Below are positions 37,425 to 49,708 of a stretch of DNA of 64,000 nt, piece after piece. The first letter of the stretch is position 1; every line of letters starts with the position of its first letter. The notes beneath the pieces were generated by a model. The model was not told the origin of the DNA. It did no database searches and saw only the letters and a list, made by a program, of their open reading frames with translations. The position numbers and the translations under genes were made by a program. This DNA is from Microbacterium sp. EYE_78 (GTDB lineage Bacteria; Actinomycetota; Actinomycetes; Actinomycetales; Microbacteriaceae), in assembly GCF_023149035.1 (NCBI RefSeq), contig NZ_JAHXMY010000002.1, positions 1,054,001 through 1,118,000 on the forward strand. Reading direction: 5' to 3'.

Positions 37425-38613
37425 ATATCAGGTCATCGCCGATCGGGATGCGGCGGCGGCCGCGGCGGCGCGCCTCGCCGAGGGGACCGGGCCGGTCGCC
37501 GTCGACGTCGAGCGCGCGTCGGGCTTCCGCTACTCGCAGCGGGCCTACCTGATCCAGGTCTATCGGCGCGGCAGCGAGGTCTTCCTCTTCGACCCGCCCG
37601 CCATCGGCGACCTCTCCGCGCTGCAGGCCGCGATCGGCGACGCCGAGTGGGTCCTGCACGCGGCGAGCCAGGACCTCCCCTCGCTGCGCGAGGCCGGACT
37701 CGAGCCTCCCGTGATCTTCGACACCGAGCTCGCCGCGCGTCTGCTCGGTCACGAGCGGGTCGGTCTCGGCGCGGTGGTCGAGGACACCCTCGGCATCACG
37801 CTGGCCAAGGCGCACTCCGCCGCCGACTGGTCCACTCGTCCCCTCCCGCAGAACTGGCTCGAATACGCTGCGCTCGACGTCCTCCATCTCATCGATGTGC
37901 GCGACGCGCTGGCCGCCGAACTCCAGGATCAGGGGAAGGCCGCGTTCGCCGAGGAGGAGTTCGAAGCCGTCCGCACCCGGGCGCCGAAACCGCCTCGCGA
38001 GGAGCCCTGGCGTCGCCTGAGCGGTCTGCACACCGTGCGCGGGCGACGCGCCCTGGCCATCGCGCGCGCGCTGTGGACGGCGCGCGAGGAGTACGCGCGC
38101 GAGGAGGACGTCTCGCCGGGTCGCCTCGTCCCCGACCGGTCCCTGGTCGCCGCTGTGGCCGCGAACCCCGAGACCAAGCAGGACCTCGCCCGCGTGAAGG
38201 ACTTCACCGGACGCGCCAGCCGCAGCCAGCTCGACCGCTGGTGGGCCGCGATCGAAGCGGGTCGCGCTGATCCGGCCCTCCCCACCGAGCGCGGCAGCGG
38301 GGACGGGATGCCGCCGCCTCGCGCCTGGGCCGACCGCAACCCCGCCGCCGATGCGCGTCTGAAGGCCGCACGACCCATCGTCGAGGCGCTCGCGGAGGAA
38401 CTCCGCATGCCCACGGAGAACCTTCTGACTCCGGACATGCTGCGCCGCGTCGCGTGGAATCCCCCCGGCGAGGTGACGGCGGCATCCGTCGGCGCAGCGC
38501 TGTCGGCGCTGGGGGCGCGACCGTGGCAGGTTGCACAGACCGCACAGCCGATCGCGACCGCCTTTGTCGATTCCGTGCACGAGGCCGAGTCGGCCGCCGA
38601 CGCTGCTTCGTAG
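37417..38613 (+). CDS. RNase D-like exonuclease with HRDC domain
   Basis: The 398 residues start with a DEDD 3'-5' exonuclease domain: VAVDVERASGFRYSQRAYLIQV (Asp, Glu), HAASQDLPSL (Asp) and LEYAALDVLHL (Tyr, Asp). A central HRDC domain follows (RRLSGLHTVRGRRALAIARALWTAREE) and a second HRDC-like C-terminal part. Members trim structured RNAs such as tRNA precursors. GTG 37417 is preferred over 37411 because CGGAG is then five bases upstream. It overlaps the DUF3000 gene. Confidence 0.92.
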   Translation: MGEYQVIADRDAAAAAAARLAEGTGPVAVDVERASGFRYSQRAYLIQVYRRGSEVFLFDPPAIGDLSALQAAIGDAEWVLHAASQDLPSLREAGLEPPVIFDTELAARLLGHERVGLGAVVEDTLGITLAKAHSAADWSTRPLPQNWLEYAALDVLHLIDVRDALAAELQDQGKAAFAEEEFEAVRTRAPKPPREEPWRRLSGLHTVRGRRALAIARALWTAREEYAREEDVSPGRLVPDRSLVAAVAANPETKQDLARVKDFTGRASRSQLDRWWAAIEAGRADPALPTERGSGDGMPPPRAWADRNPAADARLKAARPIVEALAEELRMPTENLLTPDMLRRVAWNPPGEVTAASVGAALSALGARPWQVAQTAQPIATAFVDSVHEAESAADAAS

Positions 38614-38683
38614 GTTCGACCCAACCGATTTTTCCGCGATCCGCGCCTCCCTAGGCTGAAGGAAACCAACCTTTGGAGGCAGT

Positions 38684-39889
38684 GTGGCCGAGATTTCGGA
38701 CGTCTTCTTCGTCGACGGCATGCGCACCCCGTTCGGGCGCGCCGGCGAGAAGGGCATGTACTGGAACACCCGGGCCGACGACCTCGCCGTCAAGGCGACG
38801 ATCGGTCTGATGGAGCGGAATCAGGGGGTGCCGGCCGACCGCGTCGATGACGTCGCGATCGCCGCCACCAGCCAGACCGGCGAGCAGGGCCTGACCCTCG
38901 GCCGCTCGGTCGCGATCCTGGCGGGTCTCCCCCAGACGGTTCCCGGATTCGCCATCGACCGCATGTGCGCGGGAGCGATGACGAGCGTGACCACGATGGC
39001 GGCATCGATCGGCGTCGGCATGTACGACGTGGCCCTCGCAGGGGGCGTCGAGCACATGGGCCACTATCCGATCGGCGGCAATGCCGACCCGAACCCGCGG
39101 TTCGTCGCGGAGAAGATGGTCGACCCCGGCGCGCTGAACATGGGCGTGACCGCGGAGCGCATCTTCGACCGCTTCCCGCAGCTCACGAAAGAGCGTTCCG
39201 ACCGGTTCGGGATGCTCAGCCAGCACAAAGCGCAGGCGGCGTACGAGGCCGGCCGCTTCCAGCCCGACCTCGTGTCCGTCGCCGTGAAGGACGCGGAGGG
39301 GGCCTGGGGCCTCGCGACCGAGGACGAAGGCCGCCGTCCGCAGACCACGATGGCCGACCTCGCGGCGCTCAAGACGCCCTTCCGACCGCACGGTCGCGTG
39401 ACCGCTGGAACGTCGTCGCCCCTCACGGACGGGGCGACGATGTCGCTGCTCGCCGGTGGGCGCGCGGTGAAGGAGCTGGGCCTCTCGCCGAAGATGCGTC
39501 TGGTCTCGTTCGCCTTCGCGGGCGTCCAGCCCGAGATCATGGGGATCGGCCCGATCCCATCGACCGAGAAGGCACTCGAGAAGGCCGGACTGACGATCGA
39601 CGACATCGGTCTCTTCGAGCTGAACGAGGCCTTCGCGGTGCAGGTCATCTCCCTGCTCGACCACTTCGGCATCGCCGACGACGATCCCCGAGTCAACCCC
39701 TGGGGTGGTGCCATCGCGCTCGGGCACCCGCTCGCGGCGTCAGGCGTCCGGCTCATGATCCAGCTCGCGGCGCACTTCGCCGAGCGACCCGACGTCCGCT
39801 ACGGGCTCACCGCGATGTGCGTCGGCCTCGGCCAGGGCGGCTCGGTCATCTGGGAGAACCCGCACTACAACGGCAAGAAGAAGAAGTGA
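38684..39889 (+). CDS. fadA: acetyl-CoA C-acyltransferase (thiolase)
   Basis: Last step of beta-oxidation: thiolytic release of acetyl-CoA. The nucleophile is C95 (IDRMCAGAMTS), followed by VEHMGHYPIGG, GHPLAASGVR with the active His, and AMCVGLGQGG with the second Cys. Length 401 is standard, with a lysine run at the C-terminus. GTG start after a GGAGG site; TAGGCT at 38652-38657 could be a -10. Forms an operon with fadB ten bases downstream. Confidence 0.96.
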   Translation: MAEISDVFFVDGMRTPFGRAGEKGMYWNTRADDLAVKATIGLMERNQGVPADRVDDVAIAATSQTGEQGLTLGRSVAILAGLPQTVPGFAIDRMCAGAMTSVTTMAASIGVGMYDVALAGGVEHMGHYPIGGNADPNPRFVAEKMVDPGALNMGVTAERIFDRFPQLTKERSDRFGMLSQHKAQAAYEAGRFQPDLVSVAVKDAEGAWGLATEDEGRRPQTTMADLAALKTPFRPHGRVTAGTSSPLTDGATMSLLAGGRAVKELGLSPKMRLVSFAFAGVQPEIMGIGPIPSTEKALEKAGLTIDDIGLFELNEAFAVQVISLLDHFGIADDDPRVNPWGGAIALGHPLAASGVRLMIQLAAHFAERPDVRYGLTAMCVGLGQGGSVIWENPHYNGKKKK

Positions 39890-39899
39890 GCGCGCGCAC

Positions 39900-42041
39900 A
39901 TGACGAACTACGAGCAGATCGACTTCAGTCCCCTTCTCGCACTGTCCGACGACGAGGTCGTCACCCACTCGCGCGTGCGCGATGTGCCTCTGCCGAGCGG
40001 CAAGGTGCTCGCGCTCATCACGCTCGACAACGGGCGGGACCACACGCGTCCGAACACACTCGGACCGGCGACCCTCACCGAGCTCGGCACGACGCTCGAC
40101 GCGCTCCGCGCTCGCGCGGACGCGGGTGACATCGCCGCCGTCGCGGTCACCGGCAAGCAGTACATCCTCGCCGCCGGCGCCGACCTGAGCGAGGTGAGCA
40201 GCGTCGGATCGAAGGACAACGCCCGGATGATCGCGCAGCTGGGGCATCACGTGCTCGGCAAGCTGTCGACGCTCGGTGTGCCCTCGTTCGCGTTCGTGAA
40301 CGGGCTCGCCCTCGGCGGCGGCCTTGAAATCGCGCTGAACTCCACCTACCGGACGGTGGATGCCTCCGCCGCCGCCGTCGCTCTGCCCGAGGTCTTCCTC
40401 GGCATCATCCCCGGGTGGGGCGGCGCGTACCTCCTCCCGAACCTGATCGGCATCGAGAACGCCCTCGAGGTGGTCGTCTCCAACCCGCTGAAGCAGAATC
40501 GGGTGCTGAAGCCGGCGCAGGCGTTCGAGCTCGGGATCATGGACGCGATCTTCCCCGCCTCCACCTACCTCGAGGACTCGCTCCGCTGGGCGGACGGCGT
40601 GCTGTCCGGAACCGTGAAAGTGGAGCGCAAGAACGAACCCGGCAAGATCGAGCGCCTCACCAAGTGGCCGATCGCGATCAAGGTCGCACGCGGCATGCTG
40701 GAGTCGAAGATCGGCACCGTCCCCCGTTCGCCGTATGTCGCGCTGGAGCTGCTCGACAAGGCGAAGAGCGGCTCGAAGGAGGAGGGATTCGCCCGCGAGG
40801 ACGAGGCGCTCGCCGACCTCGTGACGGGTGACCAGTTCGCGGCATCCATGTACGCGTTCGACCTCGTCCAGAAACGAGCCAAGCGTCCGGTGGGCGCACC
40901 CGACAAGGCGCTCGCGAAGAAGGTCACCAAGGTGGGCATCATCGGTGCCGGCCTGATGGCCAGCCAGTTCGCGCTGCTGTTCGTTCGGAAGCTCCAGGTG
41001 CCCGTGCTGATCACCGACCTCGACCAGGCACGCGTGGACAAGGGTGTCGCCTACATCCACGACGAGATCGGCACGCTCGAGGCCAAGGGCCGCCTCGATG
41101 GCGACACTGCGAACAAGCTCCGGGCACTCGTGACCGGGACGACCGACAAGGCCGCCTACGCGGACTGCGACTTCGTCATCGAAGCCGTGTTCGAGGAGGT
41201 CGGCGTGAAGCAGTCCGTCTTCGCGGAGATCGAGTCCGTCGTGGCGGAGGACGCGATCCTCGCGACGAACACCTCCTCGCTCTCGGTCGAGGAGATCGGC
41301 GCGAAGCTCGCGCACCCCGAGCGCCTCGTGGGCTTCCACTTCTTCAACCCCGTCGCGGTGATGCCGCTGATCGAGGTCGTGAAGACGCCGCACACGTCCG
41401 ACGCCGCCCTGTCGACGGCGTTCGTCGTCGCGAAGGGGCTCGGCAAGAACGCGGTGCTCACCGCGGATGCCCCGGGCTTCGTCGTCAACCGGCTGCTCGC
41501 GAAGGTCATGGGCGAAGCGGCCCGCGCCGTCTACGAAGGCACGCCGGTCAGCGAGGTCGAGAAGGCCTTCGCACCGCTCGGTCTGCCGATGGGACCCTTC
41601 CAGCTCATCGATCTCGTCGGGTGGAAGGTCGCGGCGCACGTGCAGGACACGATGGTGCGCGCGTTCCCGGACCGGTTCTACGCCAACGAGAACTTCCACG
41701 AGCTGGCGGCGCTCTCCGAGGTCGTGGAGAAGGACAAGGGAGGTCGGGTCACCGGTTTCACCAAGACGGCGGAGAAGATCGTCAAGAAGGCCGCGGGCTC
41801 CTCGCCCACCTCACGCGACGAGATCCTGCGCCGTGTGCAGGAGGGGCTCGCCCAGGAGATCCGGATCATGCTCGACGAGGACGTGGTCCCCGAGGTCGAG
41901 GACATCGATCTCTGCCTCATCCTCGGTGCCGGCTGGCCGTTCATCGACGGCGGCGCGACGCCCTATCTCGATCGCGAAGGCGCGAGCGAACGCGTCTTCG
42001 GCGACACGTTCCACCACCCGCCCATCCGCGGCATCGCCTGA
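39900..42041 (+). CDS. fadB: multifunctional enoyl-CoA hydratase/3-hydroxyacyl-CoA dehydrogenase
   Basis: The 713 residues fuse a crotonase domain (about 40-230; YILAAGADLSE, FVNGLALGGGLEIAL and PEVFLGIIPGWGG) to a dehydrogenase with the NAD turn VGIIGAGLMASQFALLF near residue 345, HFFNPVAVMPLIEVV with the catalytic His, and two C-terminal helical domains. It carries out hydration and oxidation before FadA. The trifunctional-type complex would be formed with the product of the upstream gene. Confidence 0.96.
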   Translation: MTNYEQIDFSPLLALSDDEVVTHSRVRDVPLPSGKVLALITLDNGRDHTRPNTLGPATLTELGTTLDALRARADAGDIAAVAVTGKQYILAAGADLSEVSSVGSKDNARMIAQLGHHVLGKLSTLGVPSFAFVNGLALGGGLEIALNSTYRTVDASAAAVALPEVFLGIIPGWGGAYLLPNLIGIENALEVVVSNPLKQNRVLKPAQAFELGIMDAIFPASTYLEDSLRWADGVLSGTVKVERKNEPGKIERLTKWPIAIKVARGMLESKIGTVPRSPYVALELLDKAKSGSKEEGFAREDEALADLVTGDQFAASMYAFDLVQKRAKRPVGAPDKALAKKVTKVGIIGAGLMASQFALLFVRKLQVPVLITDLDQARVDKGVAYIHDEIGTLEAKGRLDGDTANKLRALVTGTTDKAAYADCDFVIEAVFEEVGVKQSVFAEIESVVAEDAILATNTSSLSVEEIGAKLAHPERLVGFHFFNPVAVMPLIEVVKTPHTSDAALSTAFVVAKGLGKNAVLTADAPGFVVNRLLAKVMGEAARAVYEGTPVSEVEKAFAPLGLPMGPFQLIDLVGWKVAAHVQDTMVRAFPDRFYANENFHELAALSEVVEKDKGGRVTGFTKTAEKIVKKAAGSSPTSRDEILRRVQEGLAQEIRIMLDEDVVPEVEDIDLCLILGAGWPFIDGGATPYLDREGASERVFGDTFHHPPIRGIA

Positions 42042-42052
42042 CGTCGCGACGT

Positions 42053-42083
42053 GAACGCCCCCGGCCCGGTACCGGGGGCGTTC
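42053..42083. terminator. terminator between fadB and pepN
   Basis: GAACGCCCCCGG/CCGGGGGCGTTC, a perfect 12-pair stem with a CCCGGTA loop, between two convergent genes and usable in both directions. Confidence 0.9.
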
Positions 42084-42095
42084 TGCGCGTCGCGT

Positions 42096-44621
42096 TCAGG
42101 ATCGCGCGAGACGCTCCTGCGCAGCCCGTACCCGCAGATCGCGAGCGAGGTGGTCACGCTGCTCGATCACGATGCGGCGGAGGGCACCCGGTGCGTCCGG
42201 GTGCGCATCGAGCCATGCGTCGGCATCCCGGGTCTCAGAGGATGCCGGGAACAGCCCACGCACCGCGCGCGCCGCGATCTCGATGCTGCGGCTCCGCCAG
42301 GTCGGCAGGATGCGCGAGTAGTAGTCGGCGTCGAGGGGTGCGAGCAGATCACGGCGCCCACCCGCCCGCGCCCCGCGGATCGTGGCGTCGAGGTGGTCGT
42401 TCGTGAGGGTCTCGTCCTCCCACACCGCACGCCAGGCGTCGCCGCGGACGTCCGAATCCGGACGAGCGTGCATCGCCGCTATGTACGCCGTCCGACCGGA
42501 TGCCGTCGCGTCCCGCTCGAGCTCGGCGGCGAGGTCCGCGGCAGTCACCGCACCGGCGGCCGACAACGCGAACAGCCACGACCAACGCAGCTCGGGGTCG
42601 AGGGCGAGTCCCGCGGGGACGGGACGTGCGCCTGCCAGCATCCCGATCATCTCCTCCCCCCGGTCGGGTGCGATCTCGGCAGCCGCACCGACCGCTCGCG
42701 CCCACGACAGCTGCGCATCGGAACCCGGAGCGGCGTCGTGCATCGCCCGCCAAGCAGTTTCGAGCCACCTCGTCCGGGCCGCCGACGCCTCGGCGTCCGC
42801 CACGTAGTGACGGAGCGCGACCGCGGCGTGCGCGAGGACGTCGGCCAGGAGGGCCGGGTTCGACTCGACGGGGGCATGCGTCGACGCGATGGCGAGGTAG
42901 CGGGATGCCGCCAGCTCGCCGTCGCGCGTCGCGTTCCACAGCGCTGCCCACAGCACACCACGGGTGACGGCGTCCTCGATGGTGGAAAGCCCCTGCGACA
43001 CTGCGGCGGTGGACCGGTCGTCCAGCCGGACCTTCGCGTAGGAGCGATCGTCGACGTTCGCGATGATGAGGTCCGCATCCGGCAATGTCGGCGCGGTGAC
43101 CGCTGTCCGCTCCGATGCGACGTCGACGGCGACCTCGGCACGGGGCACCAGTTGCGGACCTTCCCACCCGAGCAGTCCGAGCGTCAGTCGGTGCGGGCGC
43201 GCCGGCTCCTGCACGATCGCCAGCGGGTCGCGCTCGACGGCGACCGTGGGAACACCCGTCGTCTCGAGCCACGCTGCACTCCACGCCCGCAGGTCGCGGC
43301 CTGATGCGCGTTCGAGTGCCGACAGGAGGTCCTCGAGGGTGGTGTTGCCGAATGCGTGGTCGGCGAAGTAGCGCTGCGCACCGCGGAAGAACGCGTCCTG
43401 GCCGACGTATCCGACGAGCTGCTTCAGGACGGACGCGCCCTTCGCGTAGGTGATGCCGTCGAAGTTTAGCTTCGCCGCTTCGAGGTCGACGATGTCCGCC
43501 ACGACCGGATGGGTCGTCGGCAGCTGGTCCTGGGTGTACGCCCACCCCTTCCGACGGCTCGCGAACGTGACCCAGGCATCCGGGAATCCACCGACCGCCG
43601 CCGCGGCGTGCGACCCCATGTAGTCGGCGAAGGATTCTTTGAGCCAGAGGTCATCCCACCAGCGCATGGTGACGAGGTCGCCGAACCACATGTGCGCCAT
43701 CTCGTGCAGGATCGTGTTCGCACGCGCTTCGCGCTGCGCCGCCGTCGCGGCTCCCCGGAAGACGTAGGCCTCGGTGAACGTGACGAGGCCGGGGTTCTCC
43801 ATGGCGCCGAGGTTGTACTCGGGGACGAAGATCTGGTCGTACTTGCCCCACGGGTAGTCCTGCGCGAATGCCGTGGTGAAGAAGTCCAGGCCGCGGCGGG
43901 TGACGTCGAGGATCTGTTCGGCTTCGAGGTGCGAGGCCAGTGAGGCGCGGCAGAGCACGCCGAGGTCGACCGACTGCCGCTCGCCGTCCCACCGGCCGTC
44001 GACTCGGTGGTACGGGCCCGCGGCAATCGCCGTGACGTAGCTGGACAGGGGCGGCGTCGGGTGGAACGAGACGCGGACCCCGCCCTCGACGAGCTCGCGG
44101 TGCCGCTCCGGCATGCCGGAGAGGACTCGCCAGTCGGCTGCGGCGGTGACGTGGAAGGTCCAGCGGGCCTTGAGGTCGGGCTGCTCGAAGCAGGGATAGA
44201 CCCGGCGGCTGTCGGCGGGTTCGTACTGGGTGTAGAGGTAGACGGCGCCGTCGACGGGATCGACGAACCGGTGGAGTCCCTCCCCCGAGCGGCTGTAGTG
44301 CCCGCGCGCCGTGATGCGGACCGTGCGTCGTCCAGGACGCAGACCCGCGAGTCGGATGCGGGCGCCGTCCCAGTCGACGGCGACCTCCGCACCGTCGACC
44401 TCGACCGCGTCGACGGCTTCTCCCAGGAAGTCGACCCACGTCTCGGCGGCGCTCGCCTCGAACACCAGCGTGCTCTGCGTCACGAAGGACGTGCTGCCCT
44501 GATCCGGCGCGCTCCGGAGGTCGAGGTCCACCTCGATCGTGTCGAGGACGAGGGCGGATGCGCGTGCGGCGGCATCCGCTCGGCTCAGATTCGGGTCGCC
44601 TGTGGGCTGCTCGGTTCGCAT
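42096..44621 (-). CDS. pepN: aminopeptidase N (M1 family)
   Basis: Zinc aminopeptidase of 841 residues. GAMENPGLVTFTE is the substrate-anchoring motif and HEMAHMWFGD (from residue 306), with the third ligand Glu in WLKESFADYMG, is the zinc site; all are intact. The long C-terminal helical domain is of the ERAP1-like type usual in Actinobacteria. It is 31 bases after dxs on the same strand. Expected in the cytoplasm, as no signal peptide is seen. Confidence 0.95.
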   Translation of the reverse strand: MRTEQPTGDPNLSRADAAARASALVLDTIEVDLDLRSAPDQGSTSFVTQSTLVFEASAAETWVDFLGEAVDAVEVDGAEVAVDWDGARIRLAGLRPGRRTVRITARGHYSRSGEGLHRFVDPVDGAVYLYTQYEPADSRRVYPCFEQPDLKARWTFHVTAAADWRVLSGMPERHRELVEGGVRVSFHPTPPLSSYVTAIAAGPYHRVDGRWDGERQSVDLGVLCRASLASHLEAEQILDVTRRGLDFFTTAFAQDYPWGKYDQIFVPEYNLGAMENPGLVTFTEAYVFRGAATAAQREARANTILHEMAHMWFGDLVTMRWWDDLWLKESFADYMGSHAAAAVGGFPDAWVTFASRRKGWAYTQDQLPTTHPVVADIVDLEAAKLNFDGITYAKGASVLKQLVGYVGQDAFFRGAQRYFADHAFGNTTLEDLLSALERASGRDLRAWSAAWLETTGVPTVAVERDPLAIVQEPARPHRLTLGLLGWEGPQLVPRAEVAVDVASERTAVTAPTLPDADLIIANVDDRSYAKVRLDDRSTAAVSQGLSTIEDAVTRGVLWAALWNATRDGELAASRYLAIASTHAPVESNPALLADVLAHAAVALRHYVADAEASAARTRWLETAWRAMHDAAPGSDAQLSWARAVGAAAEIAPDRGEEMIGMLAGARPVPAGLALDPELRWSWLFALSAAGAVTAADLAAELERDATASGRTAYIAAMHARPDSDVRGDAWRAVWEDETLTNDHLDATIRGARAGGRRDLLAPLDADYYSRILPTWRSRSIEIAARAVRGLFPASSETRDADAWLDAHPDAPGALRRIVIEQRDHLARDLRVRAAQERLARS

Positions 44622-44652
44622 TCCTCCATGCTGTCACGCAGCCCCGACGCGA

Positions 44653-46620
44653 TCACTCGGAGCGACCCTCCGAAGGCCCGCCGAGCTGGACCTGCGACGA
44701 CGTCCAGACGTCGTCATCCGCGCTCTGTCGAGCGACCGGCACCCTCGTGCCGAGCACCTGCGCGACGACGTCCTGTGCGATCTTCGCCGCCGTGAGCCCG
44801 GCGTCCTCGAGGATCTGCTCGCGCGATGCGTGATCGATGAACTCGTCGGGCAGCCCCAGCTCGTCGACGGCGGTCGACACACCCGCCTCCCGGAGGACCT
44901 GCCGGACGCGCGTGCCGACGCCGCCCACGCGGATGCCGTCCTCCATCGTGATCACGAGGCGGTGACTGGCGGCGAGATCCACCACGGCCGGGCGGATCGG
45001 TACCGCCCAGCGGGGGTCGATCACCGTCGCACCGATCCCCTGCGCGCGCAGGCGCTGAGCCACGTCGACCGCGGTGTGCGCCATCGGCCCGATCCCGACG
45101 AGGAGGACGTCCTCGGCGCCGCTGCGGAAGAGCACATCGGTGCCGTCGGCCAGGCGCTCGACGGCGTCTAAGGGCGTCGGCACAGACCCCTTCGGGAACC
45201 GGACGACGGTCGGGGCATCCTCGATCTCGACGGCTTCGTCGAACAGCTCGCGCAGCCGCTCGCCGTCACGCGGGGCCGCGATGCGGATGCCCGGGACGAG
45301 CTGGAGCATGGCCAGATCCCAGATCCCGTGGTGGCTGGGTCCGTCGGGTCCCGTGACGCCGGAGCGGTCCAGGACGAAGGTGACACCCGCCTTGTGCAGC
45401 GCCACGTCCATCATCACCTGGTCGAAGGCGCGGTTCATGAAGGTCGCGTAGATCGCGACGACAGGGTGCAGCCCGCCGAAGGCGAGGCCGGCGGCGGAGG
45501 CCACGGCGTGCTGCTCCGCGATGCCGACGTCGTAGACCCGCTCCGGGAAACGCTGCGCGAAGGGCTGGAGGCCCGTCGGACGGAGCATCGCCGCTGTCAT
45601 CGCGATGACGTCGTCGCGTCGCTCCCCAGCAGCCACGAGCGCCTCGGAGAACACGTCCGTCCAAGCGACGGCATCCGAGGATGCGATCGGCTCGCCGGTC
45701 ACCGGATCGATTTTGCCGACCGCGTGGAACTGATCGGCCTCGTCGCGCCGCGCCGGCTCGTACCCGCGTCCCTTGTCGGTGATCGCGTGGACGATGACCG
45801 GCGCGCCGTACTCCTTCGCCAGTCGCAGCGTCTCTTCCAGCGCGTCCAAGTCGTGACCGTCGACGGGGCCCAGGTACTTGATGTCGAGGTTCGAGTAGAG
45901 CGCCCCGTTGTTCGTGAACCGCGACAGGAAGCCGTGCGTGCCGCCTCGGACGCCGCGGTAGACGGCCCGTCCGATCGGACCGAGCCAGTGGGACACGCTC
46001 GCCGAGCCGCGCCGCAGCGTCTGGTACGTGTCCGCCGTGCGGACGCGGTTCAGGTAGCGGGCCATGCCGCCGATCGTCGGCGCGTACGACCGGCCGTTGT
46101 CGTTGACGACGATGACGAGGTTGCGGTCGTTGTCGTCCGAGATGTTGTTGAGCGCCTCCCACGTCATCCCACCCGTCAACGAGCCGTCGCCCACGACGGC
46201 GACGACGTGGCGATCCTTTCGCCCGGTGCGCGTGAGGGCGCGGGAGACCCCGTCCGCCCAGCTCAGCGAGCTCGAGGCGTGGGAGGACTCCACGACGTCG
46301 TGCGGGCTCTCGGACCGCTGCGGGTAGCCGGCGAGACCGCCGCGGGAGCGGAGCCGGGAGAAGTCCTGCCGACCGGTGAGGAGCTTGTGGACGTAGGACT
46401 GGTGGCCCGTGTCGAAGATGAACGGGTCGTTCGGTGAGTCGAACACCCGGTGCAGCGCGATCGTGAGCTCGACGACGCCGAGGTTCGGCCCCAGGTGCCC
46501 GCCCGTTCGCGCGACGTTCTCGACGAGGAACGCGCGAACCTCATCGGCGAGGGTGTGCAGCTCCTCGCTCGAGAGGCGATCGAGGTCGCGCGGACCGGAA
46601 ATGCTCTCGAGAAGTCCCAT
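44653..46620 (-). CDS. dxs: 1-deoxy-D-xylulose-5-phosphate synthase
   Basis: First enzyme of the non-mevalonate isoprenoid pathway, condensing pyruvate and glyceraldehyde 3-phosphate with thiamine diphosphate. The TPP motif GDGSLTGGMTWEALNN starts near residue 144, GHLGPNLGVVELTIALH and TGHQSYVHKLLTGR lie before it, and GIAEQHAV with the catalytic Glu is near residue 370. Length 655 is normal; the last 20 residues are polar and variable. Confidence 0.97.
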   Translation of the reverse strand: MGLLESISGPRDLDRLSSEELHTLADEVRAFLVENVARTGGHLGPNLGVVELTIALHRVFDSPNDPFIFDTGHQSYVHKLLTGRQDFSRLRSRGGLAGYPQRSESPHDVVESSHASSSLSWADGVSRALTRTGRKDRHVVAVVGDGSLTGGMTWEALNNISDDNDRNLVIVVNDNGRSYAPTIGGMARYLNRVRTADTYQTLRRGSASVSHWLGPIGRAVYRGVRGGTHGFLSRFTNNGALYSNLDIKYLGPVDGHDLDALEETLRLAKEYGAPVIVHAITDKGRGYEPARRDEADQFHAVGKIDPVTGEPIASSDAVAWTDVFSEALVAAGERRDDVIAMTAAMLRPTGLQPFAQRFPERVYDVGIAEQHAVASAAGLAFGGLHPVVAIYATFMNRAFDQVMMDVALHKAGVTFVLDRSGVTGPDGPSHHGIWDLAMLQLVPGIRIAAPRDGERLRELFDEAVEIEDAPTVVRFPKGSVPTPLDAVERLADGTDVLFRSGAEDVLLVGIGPMAHTAVDVAQRLRAQGIGATVIDPRWAVPIRPAVVDLAASHRLVITMEDGIRVGGVGTRVRQVLREAGVSTAVDELGLPDEFIDHASREQILEDAGLTAAKIAQDVVAQVLGTRVPVARQSADDDVWTSSQVQLGGPSEGRSE

Positions 46621-46646
46621 GTCCAGAGTCTACGTGGCGCAGACGC

Positions 46647-46682
46647 AGAGGACCCCGACTCCGCACGGAGCCGGGGTCCTCT
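46647..46682. terminator. acnA terminator
   Basis: AGAGGACCCCG/CGGGGTCCTCT outer stem of eleven pairs and a CTCCG/CGGAG inner stem. It lies 13 bases after the aconitase stop on the minus strand and separates it from dxs. Confidence 0.85.
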
Positions 46683-46694
46683 TGACAGCGCGCG

Positions 46695-49559
<2,865 letters not shown>

Positions 49560-49634
49560 GTGTGCTCTCCTTCGTCGGCGGGCGCGGCGTGAGCCGGCCC
49601 TCCCATCTTCGCCCCGCCGGGTCCCAGCGGCTAG

Positions 49635-49653
49635 TGAGGTTCGCCTTACTGCG
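49635..49653 (-). promoter_or_regulatory. DtxR/IdeR-like iron box at acnA
   Basis: On the minus strand the segment contains GTAAGGCGAACCTCA, which agrees with the core of the actinobacterial iron-repressor box (TTAGGTTAGGCTAACCTAA) at about 12 of 19 positions. It lies just downstream of the likely transcription start, where binding would block elongation or initiation. Confidence 0.45.
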
Positions 49654-49662
49654 GCGGAGCGA

Positions 49663-49684
49663 AATATATCTTGATATCAAGATA
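49663..49684 (-). promoter_or_regulatory. acnA core promoter and MarR-type palindrome
   Basis: TATCTTGATATCAAGATA (49667-49684) is a perfect 18-base palindrome. On the minus strand it runs into TATATT (49663-49668), a good -10, so a protein bound here would cover the -35/-10 spacer. The shape fits a MarR-family dimer site; Streptomyces TamR is reported to bind similar palindromes at aconitase genes. Confidence 0.65.
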
Positions 49685-49708
49685 CCTCACTCCCGTCCCG
49701 ACTGCCGT

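Noticed and set aside
39846..41699. 617-codon open frame on the minus strand
   Set aside because: Antisense shadow of fadB; no recognisable domain.
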